Position numbers and translations under genes: made by a program. 64,000 nt of DNA from Amycolatopsis suaedae. Lineage in GTDB: Bacteria > Actinomycetota > Actinomycetes > Mycobacteriales > Pseudonocardiaceae. Positions within the stretch are counted from its first letter, which is position 1, and each line of letters opens with the position of its first letter. The DNA is taken from assembly GCF_004214935.1 (NCBI RefSeq), contig NZ_SFCC01000009.1, positions 289,803 through 353,802 of the forward strand, written 5' to 3'. The notes beneath the pieces are model-generated. The model was not told the DNA's origin. It made no database searches and saw nothing but the letters and a program-made list of their open reading frames with translations. Positions 43,665 to 52,121 of the stretch are shown piece after piece.

Positions 43665-44771
43665 ATGACGCAATTCGTCTGGGGATATCTTTCCGAGTAC
43701 GCCGAGGAGCGGGCCGACATTCTCGACGCGGTGGACACCGTGTTCGGTTCGGGAAAACTCGTACTCGGCCCGAGTGTGCGTGAGTTCGAGAACGAATTCG
43801 CCGCTTTCCACGGCGTTTCCCATTGCGTGGGGGTGGACAACGGCACCAACGCGATCGTGCTCGGCCTGCGGGCGCTCGGCGTCGGCGAGGGCGACGAGGT
43901 GGTCACCGTCGCCAACACCGCCGCGCCCACCGTCGTCGCGATCGACGCGGTCGGCGCCAGGCCGGTGTTCGTCGACGTCGACCCGGACACCTACCTCATG
44001 CGTGTCGAGGACGTCGCCGCGGTGATCACCGACCGGACCCGCTGCCTGCTGCCGGTGCACCTGTACGGGCAGTGCGTGGAGATGGAACCGTTGCGCCGGC
44101 TGGCCGCCGAGCACGGCCTGCCCATCCTGGAGGACTGCGCACAGGCCCACGGAGCACGCCACCACGGGCGGATCGCCGGATCGTTCGGTGACGTGGCCAC
44201 GTTTTCCTTCTATCCCACCAAGGTTCTCGGCGCCTACGGTGACGGCGGCGCCACCGTCACCGACTCACCCGACCTCGACGCGAGGCTGCGCAGGCTGCGC
44301 TACTACGGCATGGAGTCGGTCTACCACGTCGTCGAGACACCCGGGTACAACAGCAGGCTCGACGAGGTGCAGGCGGAGATCCTGCGCCGCAAGCTCACCC
44401 GGCTCGACGGTTACCTCGCCCGCCGCAGGGCCGTCGCCGAACGTTACGCGGAGGCACTGGCCGACACCGGCCTCGTGCTGCCGGTCACCGCCGAGGGCAA
44501 CGACCACGTGTACTACGTCTACGTCGTGCGCCACCCTCGGCGGGACGAGATCCTCGCCGAGCTCAAGCGGCACGACATCGTCCTCAACATCAGCTACCCG
44601 TGGCCGGTGCACCGGCAGACCGGGTTCGCCCACCTTGGCTACGCCGAGGGCAGCCTGCCGGTTACCGAACGGCTGTCAGGTGAGATCTTCTCGCTGCCGA
44701 TGTACCCGTCGCTGACGGCGGGGGAGCAGGACAAGGTCATCGACGCGCTGCGCGAGGTGCTGGCGCCATGA
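43665..44771 (+). CDS. NDP-hexose C3 aminotransferase, DegT/DnrJ/EryC1 family (EvaB-like)
   Basis: The 368-residue PLP enzyme has the cofactor Lys in FSFYPTKVLGAYGDGG, the VDNGTNAI pocket and VHLYGQC. The sequence style (VWGYLSEYAEERADILDAV at the N-terminus, NISYPWPVH near the end) matches the C3-aminotransferases for 2,6-dideoxysugars such as vancosamine, not the C4 type. It would convert a 3-keto to a 3-amino group on a TDP-sugar. It heads a two-gene operon. Its stop overlaps the 2,3-dehydratase start (ATGA). GGAGGG 12 bp upstream acts as ribosome-binding site. Confidence 0.9.
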   Translation: MTQFVWGYLSEYAEERADILDAVDTVFGSGKLVLGPSVREFENEFAAFHGVSHCVGVDNGTNAIVLGLRALGVGEGDEVVTVANTAAPTVVAIDAVGARPVFVDVDPDTYLMRVEDVAAVITDRTRCLLPVHLYGQCVEMEPLRRLAAEHGLPILEDCAQAHGARHHGRIAGSFGDVATFSFYPTKVLGAYGDGGATVTDSPDLDARLRRLRYYGMESVYHVVETPGYNSRLDEVQAEILRRKLTRLDGYLARRRAVAERYAEALADTGLVLPVTAEGNDHVYYVYVVRHPRRDEILAELKRHDIVLNISYPWPVHRQTGFAHLGYAEGSLPVTERLSGEIFSLPMYPSLTAGEQDKVIDALREVLAP

Positions 44772-46069
44772 CCGCCGGGCGGATTCGCTCCCGGGCCGAG
44801 TTCGACCGGTGGTGGGCGGGACGGCACGCGGCAGGCCGGTTCGAGGTGACCAGGATCGGGCTGGACGAGCTGACCGGCTGGCACTTCGACGACGCCACCG
44901 GCAACCTCGTCCACGACAGCGGCCGGTTCTTCTCCGTCGAGGGAATCGAGAAACGCGTCGGCGGGGAACCGCTGCGGTCCCAGCCGGTCATCCACCAGCC
45001 CGAGATCGGCGTGCTGGGCATCGTCGTCGCCGACTTCGACGGCGAACGGCACTGCCTGCTGCAGGCCAAGATGGAGCCGGGCAACGTCAACATCCTGCAG
45101 CTGTCGCCGACGGTGCAGGCCACCCGCAGCAACTACACCAAGGTGCACCGCGGCGCCCGGACACGCTACCTCGAACTGTTCACCGGACCGCGGCGCGGCC
45201 GGGTGCTCGTGGACGTCCTGCAGTCCGAGCAGGGCGCCTGGTTCTGGCGCAAGCGCAACCGCAACATCGTCGTCGAGGTCGACGGTGCCGTGCACGCCGA
45301 ACCGGCCACCGACGACTACCGGTGGATCCCGCTGTCGCTGGTGTGGGAACTGCTGCGCACCGACAACCTGGTGAACATGGACGCCAGGACGGTCCTGTCC
45401 TGCCTGCCCGAACCCGTCACCGGCGACGGCGCGACCGCGGGCGCGCTGCACAGCGACGACAGCGTGCTGAGCTGGTTCACCGAGGCCAAGACCTGGTGTG
45501 ACTGGCACGCCAGGCTCGTCCCGCTGAACCAGGTCCGGTCCTGGCGGCGCACGCCGGCGGAAATCGCGCCGACCGGCGAGCGGGACTTCCGGATCATCGG
45601 TGTCCGGGTCACGGCCGGCAACCGCGAGGTGTCCGAGTGGACGCAGCCGCTGCTGGAGCCCGCCGCGCCGGGCCTGGCCGTGTTCGTCGTGCGGCGCATC
45701 CACGACGTGCCACACGTCCTGGTCCAGGCGCTGCCCGAGATCGGCCTGCTCGACCTCGTCGAGATGGCGCCGACCATCCAGCTGACCTCCGCCGAGGACG
45801 CCGCCGACATCCCGGAGCCGCTGCTGAAGGACGTCGCCACCGGCGGTCACGGCCAGGTGCGCTACGACACGCTGCTGTCGGAGGAGGGCGGGCGTTTCCA
45901 CCACGCGCTGACCCGGTACCAGATCGTCGAGGTCGGTGACGACTTCCCGGTCGAGGTTCCGCCGCAGTACCGCTGGCTGACCACGCGTCAGCTCATCGCG
46001 TTGCTGCGGCACGGGCACTACCTCAACATCGAGGCCCGCAGCCTGGTGGCCTACCTGCACGCTTTGTAG
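44768..46069 (+). CDS. NDP-hexose 2,3-dehydratase (EvaA-like)
   Basis: The 433-residue protein consists of two homologous halves, each with a segment of the type QPEIGVLGIVVADFDGERHCLLQAK or VFVVRRIHDVPHVLVQALPEIG, then PT.Q and YTKVH or its equivalent. This is the tandem-repeat layout of NDP-hexose 2,3-dehydratases, which remove the C2 hydroxyl of TDP-4-keto-6-deoxyglucose, the first committed step to 2,6-dideoxysugars. A strong hairpin follows at 46119-46170. Confidence 0.92.
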   Translation: MTAGRIRSRAEFDRWWAGRHAAGRFEVTRIGLDELTGWHFDDATGNLVHDSGRFFSVEGIEKRVGGEPLRSQPVIHQPEIGVLGIVVADFDGERHCLLQAKMEPGNVNILQLSPTVQATRSNYTKVHRGARTRYLELFTGPRRGRVLVDVLQSEQGAWFWRKRNRNIVVEVDGAVHAEPATDDYRWIPLSLVWELLRTDNLVNMDARTVLSCLPEPVTGDGATAGALHSDDSVLSWFTEAKTWCDWHARLVPLNQVRSWRRTPAEIAPTGERDFRIIGVRVTAGNREVSEWTQPLLEPAAPGLAVFVVRRIHDVPHVLVQALPEIGLLDLVEMAPTIQLTSAEDAADIPEPLLKDVATGGHGQVRYDTLLSEEGGRFHHALTRYQIVEVGDDFPVEVPPQYRWLTTRQLIALLRHGHYLNIEARSLVAYLHAL

Positions 46070-46118
46070 TTGTCAGTCTTTCCTGTATCGCTGTGGCACG
46101 AAGGCCCGCAGCGGATGC

Positions 46119-46170
46119 GGAGGCCGCGGATGGCGCTGGGAGGGAGAAGCCCCGCCATCCGCGGCCTTCC
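46119..46170. terminator. Strong bidirectional hairpin
   Basis: Arms at 46119-46135 and 46153-46170 pair over 17-18 bp with one mismatch (core GGCCGCGGATGGCG / CGCCATCCGCGGCC). The hairpin lies between the convergent 2,3-dehydratase and ABC permease genes, so it can end both transcripts. Confidence 0.8.
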
Positions 46171-46185
46171 TCGTGGGCGGCCGGT

Positions 46186-46971
46186 CTATTCCCAGCGGAA
46201 CAGCTTGGCCGCCAAGCCGCCGAAGACGACCGTCGTGCCGCCGAGCACCGCCAGGTGGATCAGTTGCGGGGTCTGGCCGATCCAGGCGTCGGACATGACC
46301 TGGACCGCCGCGCCGTAGGGCAGCACCTCACCGATCGAGGCCAGCCACGACGGCAGCAGGTCCATCGGCAGGAAGCCGCCACCCGCCGCGAACGTGGCGA
46401 AGAACAGCACCAGGCCCAGCCCGACCGCCGAGTTGGCCGACGGGGCGATCGCCGCGATCAGCAGGCCGAAGGCGTAGAGCGAGCAGGCGCCCAGCGCGAG
46501 CCCGAGCAGTGCCCAGCCGAGCTGCCTGGGCATCGCCAGGTCGTAGCCGGCGAACGCGACGGCCAGCGCGATCGCGATCCCGATCACCGACAGCACCAGG
46601 TTGACCGCCACCTGAGCGCCCAGCAGCGAGCCGGGCCCCACCGGGGTGGCCGACATCCGGCGCAGCACACCGGCCTTGCGGTAGGCGGCGAGCACGCTGG
46701 GCACGTTGATCATGCCGGTGACCGCGACGATCATCGCCAGCGCCGCCGGGGTGGCCAGCGCGTCGAAGTACCGCATGCCGGCCAGCCCCTGGTCGGACGC
46801 CGTGTTCGACCGCAGGCCGTTCATCACCATGATCAGCAGCGGCAGGCCCAGCGGGGTGATCAGGCTGCCCGGGTCGCGCCACAGCAGCTTCGCCTCGGCG
46901 ACCATCAGCGGCCCCCACGCCTGCACGCGGGACACCGGGCGGATGGCGGCCACGTCGAGTGTCGCGGTCAT
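46186..46971 (-). CDS. ABC-2-type transporter permease
   Basis: The 261-residue protein has six hydrophobic segments (for example ALAMIVAVTGMINVPSVL and VAVNLVLSVIGIAIALAVAF) and the ABC-2 pattern with RKAGVLRRMSATPVGP between the second and third helices. With the ATP-binding protein whose stop it overlaps by one base (TGATG) it forms an exporter, probably of the cluster product. It is the last gene of the GntR-controlled operon. Confidence 0.88.
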   Translation of the reverse strand: MTATLDVAAIRPVSRVQAWGPLMVAEAKLLWRDPGSLITPLGLPLLIMVMNGLRSNTASDQGLAGMRYFDALATPAALAMIVAVTGMINVPSVLAAYRKAGVLRRMSATPVGPGSLLGAQVAVNLVLSVIGIAIALAVAFAGYDLAMPRQLGWALLGLALGACSLYAFGLLIAAIAPSANSAVGLGLVLFFATFAAGGGFLPMDLLPSWLASIGEVLPYGAAVQVMSDAWIGQTPQLIHLAVLGGTTVVFGGLAAKLFRWE

Positions 46972-47717
46972 CAGAAGTCCTCCTCGTCGTCCTGCTCCGG
47001 CCGGTGGCCGGTCAGTTCGGTGTAGACGTCGTCGAGCGTCGCGCCCTGCTTGCCGGAGACCCCGGCGACCAGGCCGGCCGGGGTGTCGACCGCCTTGACC
47101 AGGCCGCTGTCGATGACCGCGATGCGGTCGCAGAGCCGCTCGGCCTCCTCCATGAAGTGGGTGACGAGGATGACGGTCACCCCGGAGTCGCGGACCTTCT
47201 GGATCAGCTTCCAGGTGTCGCGGCGGGCCTGCGGGTCCAGGCCGGTGGTGAGTTCGTCCAGCACCGCGACGCGGGGCCTGCCCACCAGCGCGAGCGCGAT
47301 CGACAGCCGCTGTGCCTGCCCGCCGGACAGGTTCTCGAACGCCGTGTCGCGCTTCTTGCCGAGGCCGAGCTGCTTCATCAGCTGCTCGATGTCGGCGCCG
47401 TCGCGGTAGAACGAGCGGTGCAGCCGCAGCGCCTCCTCCACCCGCAGCTTTTCCGGCAGGTGGCTTTCCTGCAGCTGGGCGCCGACCAGCTGACGCACCT
47501 TCGCCCGGTCGCGCACCGGGTCGAGGCCGTAGACCGACACCGAGCCACGGTCGGGCTTGCGCAGCCCCTCGATACACTCGACGGTGGTGGTCTTGCCCGC
47601 GCCGTTGCGGCCGATGATCCCGAAGATCTCGCCTTCCTCGACGGTGAGGCTGACGTCGTCGACCGCGAGCGTCTTCCCGTAGCGTTTCCGCAGGCCGTTG
47701 ACTTCGATGATGGGCAT
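46971..47717 (-). CDS. ABC transporter ATP-binding protein
   Basis: The 248-residue protein has a Walker A GRNGAGKTTT, a Q-loop in LVGAQLQESHL, the signature LSGGQAQRLSIALAL, and a Walker B region VAVLDELTTGLDP followed by an H-loop THFMEEAERL. It energises the permease encoded directly downstream, in the manner of DrrAB antibiotic exporters. Export of, and self-resistance to, the cluster product is an inference from location. Confidence 0.93.
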   Translation of the reverse strand: MPIIEVNGLRKRYGKTLAVDDVSLTVEEGEIFGIIGRNGAGKTTTVECIEGLRKPDRGSVSVYGLDPVRDRAKVRQLVGAQLQESHLPEKLRVEEALRLHRSFYRDGADIEQLMKQLGLGKKRDTAFENLSGGQAQRLSIALALVGRPRVAVLDELTTGLDPQARRDTWKLIQKVRDSGVTVILVTHFMEEAERLCDRIAVIDSGLVKAVDTPAGLVAGVSGKQGATLDDVYTELTGHRPEQDDEEDF

Positions 47718-47743
47718 CTCGTCTTCTCCCTTTGTTCGAACGG

Positions 47744-48448
47744 TCAGTTGGTGCTCGTGCGTAGCGGGATGTCCCGCACCGCCAGCCACAGCAACGCGAA
47801 CACGACCACGACGACGGCCACGCACAGCGCCACCGCGGCGGCACCGGACAGCCCGGCGGCGGTCAGCAGGTCGCCGAGGAACGGCCCGGCGGGGGCGCCG
47901 ATGGCGACCTCGCCGGAGCCCAGCAGCACCGCACCCAGCGGCACGGCGCCGATCGCCAGCGGCGTGCGGCGGTAGAACACGGCGGCGAGGAACGCGCCGG
48001 TCGCCGACCAGATCACGAACGTCAGCCACAGGCCGGCGAACAGCAGCAGCGTGTCACCGGCAGAGGTCGGCGCGAGCGCGGCCGTCAGCGTGTGGTCCCA
48101 GCCGTTGGCCTGGTACAGCAGGCGTTCGGCCACGTAGCCGGCGGTGGTGAGCGCGGCGATCATTCCCGAGCCGGCGACGGTGAACACCGACATGCCGGCG
48201 AGGAACTCCCTGCGGGTGGTGCCGTGTGCGACGTGGGCGGGCAGGTAGATCCAGAACGACCACGCGGTGACCACGGCCATGCCCCAGCGGGGGACCTGCG
48301 CCGCCGGTTCCCAGACGCTGCCCGGCACGGTGCCGAACAACGCGATCCCGCCGATGACCGCGAACACGACGACGGCGAAGACCGCCCACGCGACGACGAT
48401 CGAGGAGTAGGTCTTCGGTGCGGGGATGCGCAGGTAGGTGGTGATCAT
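47744..48448 (-). CDS. Membrane protein of the GntR/ABC operon
   Basis: The 234-residue protein has six predicted hydrophobic segments and no enzymatic motif (MITTYLRIPAPKTYSSIVVAWAV at the N-terminus, FLAAVFYRRTPLAIGAVPLG in the middle). It follows the ATP-binding protein at 48445-49329 with a 4-bp overlap, so it is probably that protein's transmembrane partner. This two-protein arrangement is typical of transporters governed by YtrA-type GntR regulators. Confidence 0.8.
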   Translation of the reverse strand: MITTYLRIPAPKTYSSIVVAWAVFAVVVFAVIGGIALFGTVPGSVWEPAAQVPRWGMAVVTAWSFWIYLPAHVAHGTTRREFLAGMSVFTVAGSGMIAALTTAGYVAERLLYQANGWDHTLTAALAPTSAGDTLLLFAGLWLTFVIWSATGAFLAAVFYRRTPLAIGAVPLGAVLLGSGEVAIGAPAGPFLGDLLTAAGLSGAAAVALCVAVVVVVFALLWLAVRDIPLRTSTN

Positions 48449-49329
48449 TCGAAGCTCCCTGGCCGCTGGGTGAGGTGGACGACGAGCTCCTGCAGGCCGA
48501 TCGGGCCGAGTTCGATCCCCGCCGCGCTCGCCTTCTCCAGGTCGGCCTCGGTGAGGGTGCCGTAGATCATCGCCGACTTGGTGCGGCCGAGGCGTTTCTC
48601 GCCGATCACCGACATGCCGTCGACGAACGCGTCGACGACGTCCTCCGGACCGGTCACCGACGTGCCCCTGCTGAGCAGACCGTCGGTCTCGTCGTGCACG
48701 ATCAGCTCGCCCTCGTCGATGATGAGGACCTCCTCGAACAGCGAGCTCATCTCCTCGATGAGGTGCGTGGAGACGATGATCGTGCGCGGGTTGGCCATGA
48801 AGTCGTCGAGCAGTTCGTCGTAGAACCGCATCCGGGTGGCCGCGTCCATGCCGAGGTAGGACTCGTCGAAGATGGTGATGGGGGCGCGGCTGGCCAGCCC
48901 GAGCACCGCGCCGAGCCCGGCCCGCTGGCCGCGGGCGAGCTGTTCGATGCGCTTGTCCGGGTCGACGTCGAACATCCGCAGCAGCCTGCGTGCGTAGTCG
49001 TCGTCCCAGTGCGGGCGCAGCGCGGCGGCGAACCGCAGCGCCGAGGCGACCCGGTCGGATCCCTCGACGGTGTCTGCTTTCTCCCTGATCAGGCACACCT
49101 GCCGGGTGACCGCGCGGTTCTCGAAGACCGGCCGCCCTCCGATGTGGACGGTGCCTGCGGTCGGCCTGCGGAACGCGGCCAGCAGCGACAGCAGGCTGGA
49201 CTTGCCCGCGCCGGTCCGGCCGAGCAGGCCGTAGATCCGCCCGCCGGGGAGGGTGAACTTCAGGTCGTGCAGCACCGTGCTGCGCCCGTAGTCCAGCCGC
49301 AGCCGGTCGACTTCGATGTCCGGGATCAC
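48445..49329 (-). CDS. ABC transporter ATP-binding protein with a divergent signature
   Basis: The 294-residue protein has a Walker A GRTGAGKSSL and Walker B ITIFDESYLGMD with a conserved Glu one residue after the Asp, then THLIEEM as the H-loop. The signature motif reads LARGQRAGLG in place of LSGGQ. Such variants occur in YtrB-like systems. It overlaps the GntR gene upstream and the membrane protein downstream by 4 bp each, so the three are translationally coupled. Confidence 0.88.
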   Translation of the reverse strand: MIPDIEVDRLRLDYGRSTVLHDLKFTLPGGRIYGLLGRTGAGKSSLLSLLAAFRRPTAGTVHIGGRPVFENRAVTRQVCLIREKADTVEGSDRVASALRFAAALRPHWDDDYARRLLRMFDVDPDKRIEQLARGQRAGLGAVLGLASRAPITIFDESYLGMDAATRMRFYDELLDDFMANPRTIIVSTHLIEEMSSLFEEVLIIDEGELIVHDETDGLLSRGTSVTGPEDVVDAFVDGMSVIGEKRLGRTKSAMIYGTLTEADLEKASAAGIELGPIGLQELVVHLTQRPGSFE

Positions 49330-49715
49330 CGCTGTTCCGCCTTCTCGTTCTCCTGCGCCTGCTTCTGGGCCTGCCTGATCCGGTCGATGACGTCCTCCAG
49401 TGGGATGCCGATCAGGCGGGCCCGTTCGAGCATCGGATCCACCACCTCGGTCATGAACGACTCCCGGTGCTCGCCCCGCAGCGCTTCCCGCGCGCCCGGC
49501 GAGACGAACATGCCCAGACCTCTCTTCTTGTAGAGGACTCCCTGCTCGACCAGGCTCTGGAACGCCTTCGCCACCGTCGCCGGGTTGATCCGGTGGAACT
49601 TGGCGTACTGGTTGGTCGACATGACCTGGTCATCGCCTTTCAGTGCCCCGCTCAGCACGTCCGCCCTGATCTGCTCGGCGATCTGCCGGTAGATCGGGCT
49701 GCGGTCGTCGAACAT
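49326..49715 (-). CDS. GntR-family regulator, YtrA subfamily
   Basis: The 129-residue protein has the short YtrA layout: IYRQIAEQIRADVLSGALKGDDQV, the helix-turn-helix (TNQYAKFHRINPATVAKAFQSLVEQGVL) and a short helical tail without a large effector domain. These repressors typically control a downstream ABC operon and respond to cell-envelope antibiotics. The ATG at 49715 follows GAGGTG. A TTG further upstream is the alternative start. The operator at 49735-49758 suggests autoregulation. Confidence 0.9.
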   Translation of the reverse strand: MFDDRSPIYRQIAEQIRADVLSGALKGDDQVMSTNQYAKFHRINPATVAKAFQSLVEQGVLYKKRGLGMFVSPGAREALRGEHRESFMTEVVDPMLERARLIGIPLEDVIDRIRQAQKQAQENEKAEQR

Positions 49716-49734
49716 GGGCACCTCGTGGTCGGTG

Positions 49735-49758
49735 GGTTCATTACTCAACTAATGAACC
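49735..49758. promoter_or_regulatory. GntR operator GGTTCATTA-N6-TAATGAACC
   Basis: Perfect 9-bp inverted arms (49735-49743 and 49750-49758) with a 6-bp spacer lie just upstream of the GntR gene. The size, AT-rich core and position fit a YtrA-type autoregulatory site. Confidence 0.7.
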
Positions 49759-49820
49759 ACATAGCCGAAGAGGTGTCAAACCGGTGGCCGGGTGCGCCCG
49801 GGTGCACCCGGGCGGTCCGG

Positions 49821-49879
49821 AAAGCACGTGAAGGCCACCTTCACCACGTCTCACGTAATGAAGGTGGCCTTCACGTGCT
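49821..49879. terminator. Palindrome of the GTGAAGGCCACCTTCAC family
   Basis: A 22-bp arm (49821-49842) is matched perfectly by 49858-49879, around a 15-bp loop that itself contains two ACGT copies. It lies downstream of the methyltransferase gene stop at 49896 and is a likely terminator for the 53414-to-49896 operon. It shares its arm sequence with 16735-16787. Confidence 0.7.
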
Positions 49880-49895
49880 TGTGCCCGGCCCGACC

Positions 49896-51113
49896 TCAGG
49901 TGATGTGCACGTCCGGCACGTAGCGGATCCAGCGGCCGCCGGCCTCGCGGAAGCCCTGCTCCTTGGCCAGGATCTCGTCGGCGTGGTTCCAGGCGAACAG
50001 CACCGCGTAGTCGGGGTAGGGGTCGGCGAACTCGGCCGGCGGGCGCACCGGGATGTGCGAGCCGGGGGTGAGCCTGCCCTGCTTGGTGACGCTGGTGTCG
50101 CTGACGAACTCGATCAGGTCCGGCCCGATGCCGCAGAAGTTCAGCACCGTCGCGCTCTTCGCCGTCGCGCCGTAGCCCGCGACGCGCTTGCCCTCGGCCC
50201 GCAGCCGCCGCAGCAGCTCGACCAGCTCTGTGCGGTTGCGTTCCACCTCGGCCGCGAACCGGCGCAGCGTGGCGGGCTCGGCCAGGCCCTCGCGCTGCTC
50301 CCGCGCGATGGTCTCGGTGACCGACGCGCTCGGCGTGCGGCTGCCCGCCCTGGCCAGGGTGTAGCGCAGCTCGCCGCCGTGCACCACCAGCGGCTCGATG
50401 TCGACCAGTTCCAGCCCGTGCCGCGCCGCCAGCGTGGCGACGGACCGGGCGGTGAAGAAGTAGAAGTGCTCGTCGTAGATCTGGTCGTAGGAGGTGCGGC
50501 GCACGATGTCGCCGAGATACGGGTCCTCGAACACGAACACCCCGTCGGGAGCCAGCAGCGCACCGGCGCCCCACAGGATCGAGTCCACGTAGGGAATGTG
50601 GCACAGCGTGTTCGCCGCGAAGATGACGTCGGCCGGCCCGTCCTGGGCCAGGATCTGCCTGGCCACCGACTCCTCGAAGAAGTCCTTGCGGACCCGCACC
50701 CCCTTGGCGGCGGCCACGTCGGCGACGCTGCCCGACGGCTCCACGCCGAGGTGCCGGATGCCCGCCTGCGCCAGCGTCGACAGCATCACGCCGTCGTTGC
50801 AGCCCAGCTCCACGATGAACGGGTCGGGCTTGTTCAGCTCGCTGCCCCGCAGCTGCTCGGCCAGCTTCTCGAAGTGTTCCCGCATGACCGTCGAACCCGA
50901 CGACAGGTACGGGTAGTGCTCGCCGAACATCTTGTCCCGCGGCACTTCCTCCATGAGCTGCACCATCGTGCAGTGCGGGCACATGCCCACGGCCAGCCGG
51001 TAGAAGAACTCGGGCTCGGTCGCGCCGGGCTCGGGAAACGCGTCCGACAACGGCTGCCTGCCGAAGTCGAAGAACTCCTCGACCGGTCCCGCGCAGATAC
51101 GGCAAGTCGTCAT
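49896..51113 (-). CDS. NDP-hexose C3-methyltransferase (EvaC/TylCIII-like)
   Basis: The 405-residue protein begins with a zinc-binding domain (Cys4, Cys7, Cys45, Cys48, in CRICAGPVEEFFDFGRQPLS and GMCPHC), then a SAM-binding domain with VELGCNDGVMLSTL. A C-terminal domain (YGATAKSATVLNFC) completes the layout of sugar C-methyltransferases. It would add a methyl group to C3 of a TDP-2-deoxy-3-amino-4-ketohexose, as in vancosamine synthesis. The start overlaps the ketoreductase stop by 4 bp. Confidence 0.9.
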   Translation of the reverse strand: MTTCRICAGPVEEFFDFGRQPLSDAFPEPGATEPEFFYRLAVGMCPHCTMVQLMEEVPRDKMFGEHYPYLSSGSTVMREHFEKLAEQLRGSELNKPDPFIVELGCNDGVMLSTLAQAGIRHLGVEPSGSVADVAAAKGVRVRKDFFEESVARQILAQDGPADVIFAANTLCHIPYVDSILWGAGALLAPDGVFVFEDPYLGDIVRRTSYDQIYDEHFYFFTARSVATLAARHGLELVDIEPLVVHGGELRYTLARAGSRTPSASVTETIAREQREGLAEPATLRRFAAEVERNRTELVELLRRLRAEGKRVAGYGATAKSATVLNFCGIGPDLIEFVSDTSVTKQGRLTPGSHIPVRPPAEFADPYPDYAVLFAWNHADEILAKEQGFREAGGRWIRYVPDVHIT

Positions 51114-52111
51114 GTCGGCTCCTTCTGCGACTCGATGGTTCGGGCGAACGCCGCCGCCGTGCTCTCCAGTGCCTCGTGCAGGCGCTGCCGGGCCGACCAG
51201 CCGCTGGCCTCAGTAAAACGCCGCGGGTCCACGACAAAATCCAGTGTGTCGGTGGCGCCGGCCATCGCCGGGACGACGCTGTTGACCGGTACCGGCGGCC
51301 GTCCCGTCGCCGTGGCGACGAGCTTGGCGATGGATCCGAACAGGTCGCCGACGCGGGTCGCCTGCCCGGTGCCGACCAGCCAGTGCCCGCCGGTCAGCTC
51401 GTCCGCGCGGTCCAGCGCGGCGGTGAACGCCGCGGCCGCGTCGTCGACGCAGAGCAGGTCGCGCTTGACCGTGCCGTCGTTCCACAGCGTCAGCGGCTTG
51501 CCCGCGAACGCCCTGCGCATCATCGCCGCGACGACGCCCCGGTCCAGCGCGACCGGATCGGTACCCCGGCTGAACAGCGTGGCCAGCCGAAGCGAGACGG
51601 ACCGTATCGTCCCGTCTGCGGTCGCGTCCTTGAGCGCTCGCTCGGCGGCCAGTTTGTGCTCGTCGTAGACGGTCAGCGGGCGGTCCGGTTCGGTCCCGTC
51701 GAGCCTGCCCGACACGGCGCGGCCCGCCTGCGACATCGACCCGGCGAAGACCACCAGCGGCGGCCGTTTCGGGCGCCCCGCGCGGACGGCGTCGACCAGG
51801 TCGAACGCCAGTCCCTGGTTGATCCGCTCGGCCACGGAGTCGTGCGCCGACACCCGCCAGGTCGTCTCGCCGGCGATATGCGCCACCAGGTGCAGCACCG
51901 CGTCGGCGCCCTCGACCGCGGCGGCCAGCACACCGGGTTCGGTCAGGTCCGCCGCACGCGCCTCGACGTCGGCACGACCTCCGGGCGGCGCGCTGCCACC
52001 GCGGCGGGCCACCAGCCGCAACCGCACCGGACGGTCCGACAGTTCCCTGGCGACGGCGGTGCCGAGCAGCCCGGACGCGCCCAGCACGACGATCAGCGGT
52101 CTGTGCGCCAT
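51110..52111 (-). CDS. NDP-hexose 4-ketoreductase (extended SDR, EvaE-like)
   Basis: The 333-residue protein has the Rossmann motif LGASGLLGTAVA and a Y-x-x-x-K in VYDEHKLAAERAL. TDP-sugar-type residues follow (RDLLCVDDAAAAFTAAL). It reduces the 4-keto group of a TDP-deoxysugar, the last step before transfer. It follows the glycosyltransferase by 10 bp. Confidence 0.87.
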   Translation of the reverse strand: MAHRPLIVVLGASGLLGTAVARELSDRPVRLRLVARRGGSAPPGGRADVEARAADLTEPGVLAAAVEGADAVLHLVAHIAGETTWRVSAHDSVAERINQGLAFDLVDAVRAGRPKRPPLVVFAGSMSQAGRAVSGRLDGTEPDRPLTVYDEHKLAAERALKDATADGTIRSVSLRLATLFSRGTDPVALDRGVVAAMMRRAFAGKPLTLWNDGTVKRDLLCVDDAAAAFTAALDRADELTGGHWLVGTGQATRVGDLFGSIAKLVATATGRPPVPVNSVVPAMAGATDTLDFVVDPRRFTEASGWSARQRLHEALESTAAAFARTIESQKEPT

Positions 52112-52121
52112 GTCCGTTCCC

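Noticed and set aside
43336..43665. Minus-strand ORF with several Cys and Ser/Thr residues upstream of the aminotransferase
   Set aside because: Starts at TTG, covers the operator and promoter region, has no ribosome-binding site and does not end in a core-like stretch; it is probably noncoding.
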